From: Epiperipatus broadwayi
Lineage: Eukaryota > Onychophora > Udeonychophora > Euonychophora > Peripatidae
NCBI GenBank assembly: GCA_028023455.1
Contig: JAQFVV010012477.1
Span: forward strand, 739,501-803,500
Direction: 5' to 3'
DNA length: 64,000 nt
The position numbers and the translations under genes are program-made. Under the pieces are notes generated by a model that made no database searches, was not told the DNA's origin, and saw only the letters and a list, made by a program, of their open reading frames with translations. Below, piece after piece: positions 35,233-50,870 of this stretch (position 1 is its first letter; each line of letters begins with the position of its first letter).

Positions 35233-38200
35233 TGTGCCATTACAATTTAGTCATTAGCTAAATTTATAGTAATGTGCACGAGAGAAAATGAACAAAAATC
35301 ATCATCACATTTTTATATAAAAAAGGAAGCTGTAGGGAATCCAAGTTTAAACCCTACAAGATCCAGTTTTAAAAGCTTTAGACAGAAAGAGAGTGGGTCA
35401 ACAATTATATTCCTTATTTGTTTGTGTGTTGATAGAAAGGTAATACACACATTTAAATTATTTAATATTTAATTTTTCTGTTAAAAAGCAATGTTATAAT
35501 GCATATGTATAGGCAGTGTGTGTTATAAAAGCTATTTATGTTAGCCATCATTAAATTTCAGATATGAAACATTTTAACTTTTTTAAAAACTAACCTATGC
35601 TTGATCAATTCTAATATCTCATTCTATACTTCTATTTTGGTTTTCTATAATTGTAATTGGGATTTAAAAGCTAAGGATTTAATTTTAAATATTGGGGTTA
35701 TAATTACTAAGCTAGCAATTATATTATTTAATGTCAGTTTATGAATGATGTGAAATGATAAAGTATGTGTGTACATTACATACAGAAATTTACATTTATT
35801 AAATATTGAAAGAAAAAGAAGGGTTAAATCTGTCAAATTATTTTTTTTTACAATTTTATGTTAAGAGAGGAAATCTGTTGAATCAGATATCTATTTTTGT
35901 AGCAATTTTGTTTTTGTAAATGATTGTTTGTCACTTTGGGAGCTTAAGCTGGGTGGTAACTCTAATTTTCAAATTGTCTCATCTTAAGATGAAAGAAAAG
36001 CAACTCCAATTTTAGATATTACAGATATGCATGAAAAAGGATTAAGTCTATTTTTTTAAGACAAAAGTGTCTGAAAACCAGGTGTGTGATTTTTTTTTGG
36101 GTTGGTCAAAAATAGCAATTCACACTATCACTCTAATTGGGTGAGTTGACTCAAAAATTGGATATAAAAGCAGTCTGGAAAATCAGTTGAGCTATTAGAC
36201 TATTATTATATTATTATTGGGAGAGAGAGACTTTTTAAAAATTATTGGAACTAAAGCAGACAAACATTTTTAGTTCTGCTAGATAGTTTTTTTTAAATCA
36301 TTTTTTATGAAGTTTTGAATGTTGAAAATATAAGAAATGACGGGGTAGAAAAATTATATATGTGTCCCATCAAGACCTGACCATCGTGGAGCTGCAGATC
36401 ATATAGGAAAGAAAAGATGTCTTGTCTGAAAAATAATATTCTACACCTTTCAACTGACCAGAGAAATAAGATGTTTTTAAATAGAAAGAAGAAATCATTC
36501 ACCTGCATTCAAAGATCATAAAGATGAATTAATCTACTGATAAATATTAATCATCAAGTCCAATTAATTGTTCCAGCGACTGAGTTTAAAACCCAGGAAA
36601 TTTATAAACATGAAAACAACTGCTGTATTTCATCCTCTAAAAGAATCATGCTTGACAGGAAGATTTCAAAATTGTCCACTAAAGCAAATAACCTCAATAG
36701 GATCATCATCATCAAATAATTATACACTTTAAGAAAGAGATTGTTCCAAAGAAACACGGAAATTGTTGCTGCCAAAGATAGACATTAAACAAGAGAAATT
36801 TGACTCATTAGAAGTCGCTCAAAGAACTGGTAGTATAAATTTTTTTTTTGATATATTTTCTTTATGATAGCAGAGTCTTAATAAACTTTTAGCAATAAAG
36901 TGGTATATTTTATTTAAAGAACTTTGAAAGACTATTCAGATCGATTAAAACCAAGAATGTCTTACTAATAATAGCCTTGAGCTTCATAAATGATCTTGAA
37001 TGTATCAAAATTATTTGTTTATTAATTTACAGTTATGAAATATTAATGTGTAAGATAATTTTTGTATTATTATTTTGGTGTTAAATAATATTTTGTTATT
37101 ATGGGATAAAACACACACCTACATAATAATATTTTTACATGTGTATAATTGTGTGCGAATGTGATGTAATAAGCAGTGTTGAAATATTAAATTATTTTGT
37201 TTTAAGAAAGTATAGCATTTCAGAGATAGTTTTAAGAAAGTATAGCATTTCAGAGGTAGAAGGGAGGGGGAGAAAATGATTTAAAACTTGTTCGGTAAAA
37301 CTTGCTCTTTCAATTCTACTAACATTTTTTTAACATTCTGCTTAGCTGTTAGATTATAAGGTATGTGTGCCAATGAGTGAATATTTTTTTTTATATGAAA
37401 TACTTTTCTTGCAGATGGAAAATTTTAACAAATCGGTTACCCAATTTAATACAATATACTTTTGAAATACATTTACGGGAAAGGGGGAAGAATTTAAAAT
37501 TTAATCTTATGATTTTAAAACAGTCAATTATGATTATTGTTGTTATTGTTAATATAAATTTTCATGTAAATATAAAAATTTTTATGTATATGTTAAAAAT
37601 GCAGTAATAAATATTAGTTTATGTTATTAAACGAGGCGTATATATTTCATTAAGAGTAGTCTTTATCGAGTGTGATCATTCATCATCAATGGTTGAATAT
37701 TAGTTGTTTAAGATATGATTGAATATGCTAAGATTAACAATAATTATTAATTTCTGAATTTAAATTTTATGTTTAGGCTTAGTACTAAAGCTGTGGTTGA
37801 AACCATTGTCATTATCATTATCATTATCGTCATCATCCTTATCATCAATGTTTTAATTAATGAGCTGTTTAAATGTTCAAAGGCCATAAATAAATATTGA
37901 TTTCATAGTATTTAGTGATTTCTTAGTATTATTATAACCACCATCCCATCATCTATTTCATGCAAGGATGAGTGAATTGCCATCCTAAATTAATAGTAAT
38001 CTGAGCTAGTAAAACTTATAAAAAATATTGAAACACATTTGTTATGCTAAGGTCTAAGAAATGATTTATGTCTAATGAATTCCACTTCAATTTAAAGATG
38101 TTTTATGTTACCTAGGTGTTTACTTAAATATTAGTGCATACAGTGTTATGGGTCTAAAAATCAAAATCATACATTTTGTAAGAAATAAGGTACCAAAAGG

Positions 38201-38827
38201 GATTCAAACCCGGTACATGTGAAAGGTTATTAGATATAACTGTGTCTACATTCAAATAATCTAGTGGTGCCCTGCTAGACCCTATTCTCTTGTTGTTCAC
38301 TTAGACATGCACTTAGCATCAAACCAAGAAATGAAAGTGAGTAAAATCTACAGTTGGATATACCTGAGAAGATATTTTATTGAGTTACTAGTGTACTCAC
38401 CTCACGTGATTTCCATATACCTGAGTTATAGTAGTCATTCTTAATAATTTGTTTATAATTATTGATATTGTGATATCTTGAGATTTCTAATTATAGAAAT
38501 AGGTTTCATTTAATCCAATGTCCCTTAATATGATTGATAACTCAGTCGGATCTCTTTGTTTAATAGCCACTACTCAGGTTAAATAATTCGTTTCTCTTTA
38601 AATTTAGTTACAAATAAAATTTAAGCTATTTATCATTGAACTCCTTTAATAATGTAGCCACTACTCAGGTATTCTTCTCATAATTTAATTTAAGCTACAA
38701 TGCTTTTCGTTTATTAGTTACAAGATTTATATTTGAATCTTTTCTTAATTATTTAATACATTTGGATCGTTGGATCAACTTTAATATGTTACAATGGCCC
38801 TTTTGAGCTCCTTTAAATTAGGTTACA
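35233..38827 (+). repeat. Element 2, 5' LTR (3.6 kb)
   Basis: It aligns along its length with 41928-45492, roughly 97-98 percent by eye. Differences include a 30-bp tandem duplication only in this copy (AAGAAAGTATAGCATTTCAG, twice at 37205-37255) and some indels. Poly(A) signals AATAAA occur near 36880 and 36896. A segment at 38198-38285, read on the minus strand, ends in CCGGGTTTGAATCCC, which looks like a tRNA box B and may mark an old SINE inside the LTR. Confidence 0.93.
36130..36190 (+). promoter_or_regulatory. Probable LTR promoter of element 2
   Basis: Inverted CCAAT boxes (CTAATTGGG and AAAATTGGAT) and TATA box (GATATAAAAGCAGTCTGG), repeated in the 3' LTR at 42828-42880. The TATA-to-poly(A)-signal distance would give an R region of about 0.7 kb. 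Confidence 0.5.
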
Positions 38828-38828
38828 A

Positions 38829-38846
38829 TGGAAGCCCAACTGGGGC
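38829..38846 (+). other. Element 2 primer binding site
   Basis: TGGAAGCCCAACTGGGGC begins two bases after the LTR's CA. It is close to the tRNA-Lys complement TGGCGCCCAACGTGGGGC, with changes near the start and one shifted base. Element 1 has the same primer type. Confidence 0.7.
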
Positions 38847-39429
38847 TATGATATATTGCCATATACCTGAGATAAAAGGTAGTCTATAGAATGATGGGAG
38901 ATGTGTGGTTAAAAAGAGAGAAATTTTTTTTTAGTAAAATTTTTTTTTTCAGTAAAAATTTTTTTTTTGTCTTACAAAATTGTCTTGGCCATACAGTCTT
39001 ATTTTACATTTATATATGATGGTGTTTAATATGATTTAATTTTTCATTGATGATGATAAAATGGGTACAGCCATAAAACAGCTTAGTTTTGTTTTATCAA
39101 TTTTGAAAATAGAGATGAATATCACAACTTAAGACAAAGGTGAAATAAATAATAGATTTTTTTTGTGGAACATTAAAATAATTTATTGCCAGATAGGATA
39201 GGCATAGTAATAGTGATGAATTATGGAATAGTAGTCTCGTGTGTGTTTGGGGAGTTCATTTTGTAAAAAGTCTATGATTTTGGAGGTTGGATTGGATGGT
39301 TGATCGTTGGAGTTTGGTTGGTTAGATTGCAGTTTTGATGATGAGTGGAGAGTTTTGTCATTGCCTTGAGAATGCTGTGTATTCTTGTAACTCATGAATG
39401 ATCAAACCTATTCACTGCTCCAACCCAAT
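38847..39429 (+). other. Element 2 leader
   Basis: Noncoding AT-rich leader with three poly-T blocks near 38930-38970, spaced by AGTAAAA. No recognisable ORF. Confidence 0.5.
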
Positions 39430-39715
39430 TTAGAAGTTATCTTTATTTTATCATGAAGCAGTTAACAGCAGTCCTGCCATGATATCAGCCTATAAGTCTC
39501 CAAGAGAGAGAGCATGGCATAGTTTTCCAATCCAGTTTATATGTTATTCTTATTTTATCATGAAGCAGTTAACAGTAGTCCTGCCATGATATCAGCATAT
39601 AAGTCTCCAAGACAGAGAGCAAGGCTTAGTTTTCTGTAGTCCATGATAAGCAGGGAATTCTTTGATACTAGCCACATAAGACTCCAAGAGAGAGAGAGAG
39701 CAAGGCATAGTTCAT
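39430..39715 (+). repeat. Tandem repeat, about 105 bp period, in the element 2 leader
   Basis: Two good units and one weak one. Shared words are TTATTTTATCATGAAGCAGT, CCTGCCATGATATCAGC and AAGTCTCCAAGA(G/C)AGAGAGC. Confidence 0.85.
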
Positions 39716-40167
39716 CTATTTTAGCCCCTAAGACTTAATACTTCTTTTATTGCAACAGAGTTTGCATCATTCAATCAAGGGTTGTGGTAGTTAATAGTGA
39801 TCAAATTGGGATGATCTTCTGAGTGCTCATGATACATTGTGTGATTATAGTGCTGTGACTGAATTCTTTTATTTATCTCAAGATTGTGAACTGCTAGTCA
39901 TTCTGTGGACTGTCAATATCTGTCAGATTTCTAGGAGAATGGATGAATGTATAATTTGGGCAATTGCAGACAGACATGCACTATATAGATTATTGTTGTG
40001 TGGTTCATCAAATAAGGACATTAAATTTTTTTGTATTTGTAATGCATGATAAGGTGAAAAGCAAATCAGTCAGTTAGTCAAAGAGATAGGTGTCAGACAA
40101 GGAAAGGATGTGTAGGTTTTTGATGGTCAGGGAAAGCACAGATGGTATATATATAGTTTTGAAAAAC

Positions 40168-41800
40168 ATGAGTGAACTAAATAATAGTATGGAAGAGGTT
40201 ATGGAAGAGGAAGGTGTCCCAATCCCAAAGATCAGTGATAGTTTTTATACTGAAGAAAATGATGAGGGGTTTTCCCTTAAAAAACAAAAAGGAAGAGAGG
40301 AAGTAGAGGAAGATGCGTCTAAAGTTAGTAGAAATAATAAGACCTCAAGTGTGGAAGTAGATGAAGAGCCAGAAGCTGGCCAGACTCAGATAGCAAAGAT
40401 GGCACCATCAGACATGGACATGATAATGCAGATGCTTAGAAGTATGAGAGAAGATAATAAGCACAGTATAAAAAGTTTAAGAGAACTAAGAGAAGATAAT
40501 AAGCACAGTATAAAAAGTTTAAGAGAAGAACTAAGAGAAGATAGTAAGCACAGCATAAAAAGTTTAAGAGAAGATAGTAAGCAAAGTATAATAAGTTTAA
40601 GAGAAGATCTAAGAGAAGATAGTAAGCAAGGTATAGAAAGTCTAGGACAAAGGATATGTCAATCCATAGAGAGCATAATAGGAGGTAGTCAAAGCTCACT
40701 AGTGTTAAAAGATAAGCTAGATTGTCAGACTACTAATAATAGAGAAAGGAGTGAGAGATTAGAGGAATAAATAGGTAAATCAGCTAATATACTGATAGAG
40801 GAGAGTAGATCACAAGAAGTGGGAAGGCCAATAGTAGCCATAAAACCTAATCTCTCAGTAAAAAGAATACATGAGGTGATGGCCAGAGAGCATATGGGGA
40901 TAGATCATGAAGTGAAAAGAAGGAAAAGAGAGTTGGAGGAAAAACTATGTACACCAGATAAGGTGATTGAGTTAAGAGAGGCAACAGGGGAGATGAAACC
41001 AGATATTTTAGAAAGAGAACAAAAGTTTCAACAGTCTGTAGTTCTCAATCTAGTAACAAACCAGCATGTGTGGTTTGAAAAATCTGTCTTCTTAAATAGA
41101 TTGGAGATACCTTATATATGGTATAGAGAATCCATCTCTCTGAAAAATTTAAATATCCATTGTGTATCATACAAAGAATTAATCTCCCTGAAAAATTCAA
41201 CTCTTCTGGAAAAGTCAAAAATAAATTATATCTGGTACAGAGAGGCAATCTCTCTGAAAAATGTAAATGTCCAGTGTGTATCATATAGAGAATCAATCTC
41301 TCTGAAAAGGTTAAATGTCCATTACATATGGTACAGAGAATCCATGTCTCTGGAAAATTTAAGGGTGCCTTACATATGGTACAGAGAGTCAATCTTTCTG
41401 AAAAGTTTTAAGATAAAACCTATATGGTATAAAGAGTCAGTCTCTCTAAAAAACTTAAAGATACCTTATATATGGTACAGAGAGTCAATCTTTCTGGAAA
41501 GTTTAAAAATAAAATATGTATGGTATAGAGAGTCAACTGGTAAACTCCAAGGCATATTATGTATGGTACCAAGAGTCCATATTTCTAAATGGAATCTGTA
41601 ATAGGAGGTTAGATAAAATAAATCCTCCAGATATGTTTTATAAATATCCAGTCAATATGAAAAATGGCCATATTAAAAAGGGACTGGATGTACGTGTGCA
41701 ATTTTATGCAGACCACAATATGCTTTGTACAAAGGAAAAGATCTCCAAAATAAATCAGGATGGTAGATTTTCTAATGAAAAGTATGATGTTTGCCAGTAG
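40168..41800 (+). pseudogene. Element 2 protein: coiled coil plus 16-residue repeats, one stop and one frameshift
   Basis: ATG 40168 (MSELNNSMEEVMEEE) is chosen for its similarity to the acidic start of element 1 gag; the frame is open from GTG 40090. Codons up to about 40390 give an acidic region. From 40405 to 40690 there are about five 11-residue units such as REDSKHSIKSL, predicted coiled coil, preceded by MQMLRSMREDN, much like QMLLMMKEMKEDN in element 1 gag. A TAA at 40768-40770 interrupts the frame, which then continues to 41601. From about 41077 to 41560 there are tandem 16-residue units, for example YIWYRESISLKNLNIH. A one-base shift near 41545 moves the end into the frame of 41516-41800, where the repeat goes on and ends with a Tyr/Lys/Asp-rich tail. 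No capsid or enzyme motif is visible. Function unknown; an N-terminal gag-like role is inferred. Confidence 0.65.
41077..41570 (+). repeat. 48-bp tandem repeat coding for 16-residue units
   Basis: About nine or ten units around TATATGGTACAGAGAGTC, with alternating variants (IWYRES and VSYRES types). All remain in the coding frame. The minus-strand ORF over it is a shadow. Confidence 0.85.
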
Positions 41801-41912
41801 TTAAAATTTTATTTTATTTTATTATTAGTGTGTTTTTCATTGTTAGTGTTATTTTATTGGTCATGATTTTTTTTTAAATATAGTTAAAACAAAAGTGCTG
41901 ATGATTTTATCT

Positions 41913-41926
41913 GAAGGGGAGGGGGG
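41913..41926 (+). other. Element 2 polypurine tract
   Basis: GAAGGGGAGGGGGG, one T, then TGTGCC: the expected plus-strand primer directly before the LTR. Confidence 0.85.
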
Positions 41927-41927
41927 T

Positions 41928-44900
41928 TGTGCCATTACAATTTAGTCATTAGCTAAATTTATAGTAATGTGCACGAGAGAAAATGAACAAAAATCATCAT
42001 CACATTTTTTATATAAAAAAAGGAAGCTGTAGGGCATCCAAGTTTAAACCCTACAAGATCCAGTTTTAAAAGCTTTAGACAGAAAGAGAGTGGGTCAACA
42101 ATTATATTCTTTATTTGTTTGTGTGTTGATAGAAAGGTAATACACACATTTAAATTATTCAATATTTAATTTTTCTGCTAAAAAGCAATGTTATAATGCA
42201 TATGTATAGGCAGTGTGTGTTATAAAAGCTATTTATGTTAGCCATCATTAAATTTCAGATATTAAACATTTTAACTTGCTTTAAAACTAACCTATGCTTG
42301 ATCAATTCTAATATCTTATTCTATACTTCTATTTTGGTTTTCTATAATTGTAATTGGGATTTAAAAGCTAAGGATTTAATTTTAAATATTGGGGTTATAA
42401 TTATTAAGCTAGCAATTATATTATTTAATGTCAGTTTATGAATGATGTGAAATGATAAAGTATGTGTGTACATTACATACAGAAATTTACATTTATTAAA
42501 TATTGAAAGAAAAAGAAGGGTTAAATCTGTCAAATTATTTTTTTTTACAATTTTATGTTAAGAGAGGAAATCTGTTGAATCAGATATCTATTTTTGTAGC
42601 AATTTTGTTTTTGTAAATGATTGTTTGTCACTTTGGGAGCTTAAGCTGGGTGGGAACTCTAATTTTCAAATTGTCTCATCTTAAGATGAAAGAAAAAACT
42701 CCAATTTTAGATATTACAGATATGCATGAAAAAGGATTAAGTCTATTTTTTTTAAGACAAAAGTGTCTGAAAACCAGGTGTGTGATTTTTTTTGGGGTTG
42801 GTCAAAAATAGCAATTCACACTATCACTCTAATTGGGTGAGTTGACTCAAAAATTGGATATAAAAGCAGTCTGGAAAATCAGTTGAGCTATTAGACTATT
42901 ATTATATTATTATTGGGAGAGAGAGACTTTTTAAAAATTATTGGAACTAAAGCAGACAAACATTTTTAGTTCTGCTAGATAGTTTTTTTTTAAATCATTT
43001 TTTATGAAGTTTTGAATGTTGAAAATATAAGAAATGATGGGGTAGAAAAATTATATATGTGTCCCATCAAGATCTGACCATCGTGGAGCTGCAGATCATA
43101 TAGGAAAGAAAAGATGTCTTGTCTGAAAAATAATATTCTACACCTTTCAACTGACCAGAGAAATAAGATGTTTTTAAATAGAAAGAAGAAAACATTCACC
43201 TGCATTCGAAAATCAGAAAGATGAATTAATCTACTGATAAATATTAATCATCAAGTCGAATTAATTGTTCCAGCAACTGAGTTTAAAACCCAGGAAATTT
43301 ATGAACGTGAAAACAACTGCTGTATTTCATCCGCTAAAAGAATCATGCTTGACAGGAAGATTTCCAAATTGTCCACTAAAGCAAATAACCTCAATAGGAT
43401 CATCATCATCAAATAATTATACACTTTAACAAAGAGATTGTTCCAAAGAAACACAGAAATTGTTGCTGCCAAAGATAGACATTAAACAAGAGAAATTTGA
43501 CTCATTAGAAGTCGCTCAAAGAACTGGTAGTATAAAAAAATTTTTTGATATATTTTCTTTATGATAGCAGAGTCTTAATAAACTTTTAGCAATAAAGTGG
43601 TATATTTTATTTAAAGAACTTTGAAAGACTATTCAGATCGATTAAAACCAAGAATGTCTTACTAATAATAGCCTTGAGCTTCATAAATGATCTTGAATGT
43701 ATCAAAATTATTTGTTTATTAATTTACAGTTATGAAATATTAATGTGTAAGATAATTTTTGTATTATTTTGGTGTTAAATAATATTTTGTTATTATGGGA
43801 TAAAACACACACCTACATAATAATATTTTTACATGTGTATAATTGTGTGTGAATGTGATGTAATAAGCAGTGTTGAAATATTAAATTATTTTGTTTTAAG
43901 AAAGTATAGCATTTCAGAGGTAGAAGGGAGGGGGAGAAAATGATTTAAAACTTGTTCGGTAAAACTTGCTCTTTCAATTCTACTAACATTTTTTTTAACA
44001 TTCTGCTTACCTGTTAGATTATAAGGTATGTGTGCCAATGAGTGAATATTTTTTTTTATATGAAATACTTTTCTTGTGGATGAAAAATTTTAACAAATCG
44101 GTTACCCAATTTAATACAATATACTTTTGAAATACATTTACGGGAAAGGGGGAAGAATTTAAAATTTAATGTTATGATTTTAAAACAGTCGATTATGATT
44201 ATTGTTGTTATTGTTAATATAAATTTTCATGTAAATATAGAAATTTTTATGTATATGTTAGAAATGCAGTAATAAATATTAGTTTATGTTATTAAACGAG
44301 GTGTATATATTTCATTAAGAGTAGTCTTTATCAAGTGTGATCATTCATCATCAATGGTTGAATATTAGTTGTTTAAGATATGATTAAATATGCTAAGATT
44401 AACAATAATTATTAATTTCTGAATTTAAATTTTATGTTTAGGCTTAGTCCTAAAGCTGTGGTTGAAACCATTGTCAGTATCATTATCATTATCATCATCA
44501 TCCTCATCATCAACGTTTTAATTAATGAGCTGTTTAAATGTTCAAAGGCCATAAATAAATATTGATTTCATAGTATTTAGTGATTTCTTAGTATTATTAT
44601 AACCACCATCCCATCATCTATTTCATGCAAGGATGAGTGAATTGCCATCCTAAATTAATAGTAATCTGAGCTAGTAAAACTTATAAAAAATATTGAAACA
44701 CATTTGTTATGCTAAGGTCTAAGAAATGATTTATGTCTAATGAATTCCACTTCAGTTTAAAGATGTTTTATGTTACCTAGGTGTTTACTTAAATATTAGT
44801 GCATACAGTGTTATGGGTCTAAAAATCAAAATCATACATTTTGTAAGACATAAGGTACCAAAAGGGATTCAAACCCGGTACATGTGAAAGGTTATTAGAT

Positions 44901-45492
44901 ATAACTGTGTCTAGAATCAAATAATCTAGTGGCACCCTGCTAGACCCTATTCACTTGTTGTTCACTTAGACATGCACTTAACATCAAACCAAGAAATGAA
45001 AGTGAGTAAAATCTACAGTTGGATATACCTGAGAAGATATTTTATTGAGTTACTAGTGTACTCACCTCACGTGATTTCCATATACCTGAGTTATAGTAGT
45101 CGTTCTTAATAATTTGTTTATAATTATTGATATTGTGATATCTTGAAATTTCTAATTATAGAAATAGGTTTCATTTAATCCAATGACCCTTAATATGATT
45201 GATACCTTAGTCGGATCTCTTTGTTTAATAGCCACTACTCAGGTTAAATAATTCGTTTCTCTTTAAATTTAGTTACAAATAAAATTTAAGCTATTTATCA
45301 TTGAACTCCTTTAATAATGTAGCCACTACTCAGGTATTCTTCTCATAATTTAATTTAAGCTACAATGCTTTTCGTTTATTAGTTACAAGATTTATATTTG
45401 AATCTTTTCTTAATTATTTAATACATTTGGATCGTTTGATCAACTTTAATATGTTACAATGGACCTTTTGAGCTCCTTTAAATTAGGTTACA
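41928..45492 (+). repeat. Element 2, 3' LTR (3.57 kb)
   Basis: Copy of 35233-38827, ending GGTTACA and followed by ATATATATATATATT. Any ORFs here are also present in the 5' LTR only as noncoding similarity and show no domain. Confidence 0.93.
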
Positions 45493-48570
<3,078 letters not shown>

Positions 48571-48713
48571 ATCTGATGATGGAATGCTCAAAGGCCACCC
48601 TGAGGCCGAGATTATTGTCACACCCATGTTGACCTAAGGTCAATCTGAACCCCACATGTACAGGACATAATCCATTTAATACATATGCAAGGATGGGCAG
48701 ACATCTCTATAAT

Positions 48714-49029
48714 GTAATAACTGAAACACAGGCTTGTTATATACCTTGGCTATATATATGTAATATAGGGTATAGAGCACAGACTTTCACACCACCCACC
48801 TCTCTCCACTCTATCTAATAACCCTGCTACACCTAAACACATATATATGAAAAGATAAATAATCACCAATATCGATTTCATGCTAAACCAGCAATCATCA
48901 GTTGGTCCAGACTATCATCTTTACACACATATATAGTATAAGTGCTCAGATATATATTAAGTTAGACTATCCTCATAGTTTAATGGACAGGCTTCAATCC
49001 ACTCCACACTCCAACTCTTCAACTGTCCA
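48714..49029 (-). repeat. Hammerhead-carrying repeat, copy B
   Basis: Direct repeat of copy A and left arm of a long hairpin with copy C. The arm 48763-49029 pairs with 49031-49300. Confidence 0.92.
48865..48906 (-). ncRNA. Hammerhead ribozyme-like motif, copy B
   Basis: Same structure as in copy A. The loop side of stem III differs (ATCGATA here, ATATGTATA in A, ATACGTATA in C) but pairing at its base and the ATA cleavage triplet are kept. Confidence 0.7.
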
Positions 49030-49030
49030 T

Positions 49031-49472
<442 letters not shown>

Positions 49473-49499
49473 CCAACAATGCAGAGAAGAAGATTAGAG

Positions 49500-49535
49500 C
49501 TCTGATGAAGACTGCTGGACAGTCAAAACTGTAAG
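49500..49535 (+). ncRNA. Degenerate Penelope-type hammerhead stem-loop
   Basis: CTGATGA (49503-49509 region), then a perfect five-pair stem GACTG/CAGTC with loop CTGGA, then AAAACTG where a working core would have GAAAC. The G-to-A change at an invariant core position should abolish cleavage. Stem I pairing is only about two bases. Confidence 0.5.
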
Positions 49536-49605
49536 GAAAATAAAGAAGTTTTTAAGAAAATTTGTTTGCATTGGAGTGGATATGAAAAAAGTGTTACAAG
49601 CAATA

Positions 49606-49751
49606 TATAATAATAAGAAGAAGAAGAAGAAGAATAAGAATAATAAGAAGAATAAGAAGAAGAATAAGAAGAATAAGAAAAATAAGAAGAATAAGAATAA
49701 GAAGAAGAATAATAAGAAGAAGAAGAATAAGAAGAGGAATAAGAAGAGGAA

Positions 49752-49782
<31 letters not shown>

Positions 49783-50056
49783 AAGAATAGAAGAAGAAGA
49801 AGAAGAAGAAGAAGAAGAAGAAGAAGAAGAAGAAGAAGAAGAAGAAGAAGAAGAAGAAGAAGAAGAAGAAGAAGAAGAAGAAGAAGAAGAAGAAGAAGAA
49901 GAAGAAGAAGAAGAAGAAGAAGAAGAAGAAGAAGAAGAATAAGAAGAAGAATAAGAATAAGAAGAATAAGAAGAATAAGAATAATAATAAGAATAATAAT
50001 AATAAGAATAATAATAATAATAAGAAGAAGATAATAATAAAAAAGAAAAAAAGAAG
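49606..50056. repeat. (GAA)n/(AAT)n purine-rich tract
   Basis: About 450 bp with a pure (GAA)n core near 49750-49940, flanked by mixtures of AAG and AAT units. One strand is almost all purine. ORFs rich in Lys, Arg, Ser, Leu or Phe here are artefacts. Confidence 0.97.
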
Positions 50057-50689
50057 ATACAAAATTGCTTGTACATTATTAAATCTATTACTCATATTGT
50101 GCCTAATCATTATATAAGTCTCAAATGACAAACTCTTGCATTATTTTATTATTTATTAGATTTAGATTGCATAATAAAACATTGTTTGCATGATATTGTG
50201 CCAATTATTTAAAATTTTACAATGATACATACATGACAAACATTTGTTTTATGGCAATACCTCTAAAATACTTAACTTTAAATCTGGTAATACAACACCA
50301 TGATGTTTCATCTTTGGAACATTTACTAATTTATAAAATTTTCACATTACCTCCTTTTTCTTGTGTAAATTTGAGGTTACTTTCAATATAATTATTTCTG
50401 AGTCTATAAAACTGACCACCATCAAACATAATTAGACACAATGTATTCTATCTTTCAGTTAAACGGTTTTATATTTGAGATAATGTAGATTTTAAAATTT
50501 CTTTAAAATATTTTTATACTTGCATTAACATTTTTCTTCATATATAATTTATATTAAATTTACATGTACATGTCTTATTGTAATCCCAATTCATGTCCCA
50601 ATAAAATTAAACTTATAACATTTTATTCCGTATGATCTACATTCTACGTTTTAAAAACGCATATGACATTATTTTTGGGAGTTCATAAA
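50057..50689. other. AT-rich sequence, no recognised feature
   Basis: No gene or repeat recognised. Confidence 0.4.
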
Positions 50690-50870
50690 AATTTGAGCAA
50701 TAGAGCTGCAAGTGGTAGAACTGATCCTGTGACATCATAATCCTAAGTCTGATGCTCTTTGAACTATACCAAATTGTACATAGTAAAACAGATGCATATG
50801 GCTTTAAAGCTAGGGAGTTTACCCTCTTGATCACAAGTCAGATGTTCTACCAATTGCACCTAACCATGCA
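50690..50870 (-). repeat. SINE with two tRNA-like modules
   Basis: On the minus strand a first module (50870-50800) reads GGTGCAATTGGTAGAACATC, then TGACTTGTGATCAAGAGGG. A second (50765-50695) reads TATAGTTCAAAGAGCATCAG, then ACTTAGGATTATGATGTCAC. Each looks like a tRNA D-arm and anticodon arm with a decayed box B. Two such modules in line suggest a dimeric tRNA-derived SINE rather than functional tRNA genes. Confidence 0.5.

Larger units (their letters stand above)
35233..45492 (+). mobile_element. Element 2: complete non-autonomous LTR element without pol
   Basis: 10.26 kb, with both LTRs complete and starting TGTGCCATTACA and ending GGTTACA. A tRNA-Lys-like primer site follows the 5' LTR and a G-rich polypurine tract precedes the 3' LTR. 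AT repeat lies on both sides, so a 5-6 bp target duplication (ATATA type) is compatible but not provable. The internal part is only 3.1 kb and codes for one coiled-coil/tandem-repeat protein. There is no protease, RT, RNase H or integrase. This fits a large retrotransposon derivative mobilised by enzymes from another element, probably a relative of element 1. Confidence 0.88.

Noticed and set aside
38198-38285. tRNA gene on the minus strand in the element 2 LTR
   Set aside because: Only a box-B-like word (GGGTTTGAATCCC) is convincing; no acceptor stem or anticodon arm could be built.
39837-40049. ORF before the element 2 coiled-coil protein
   Set aside because: Short, no domain, in a leader region, no sign of conservation visible.
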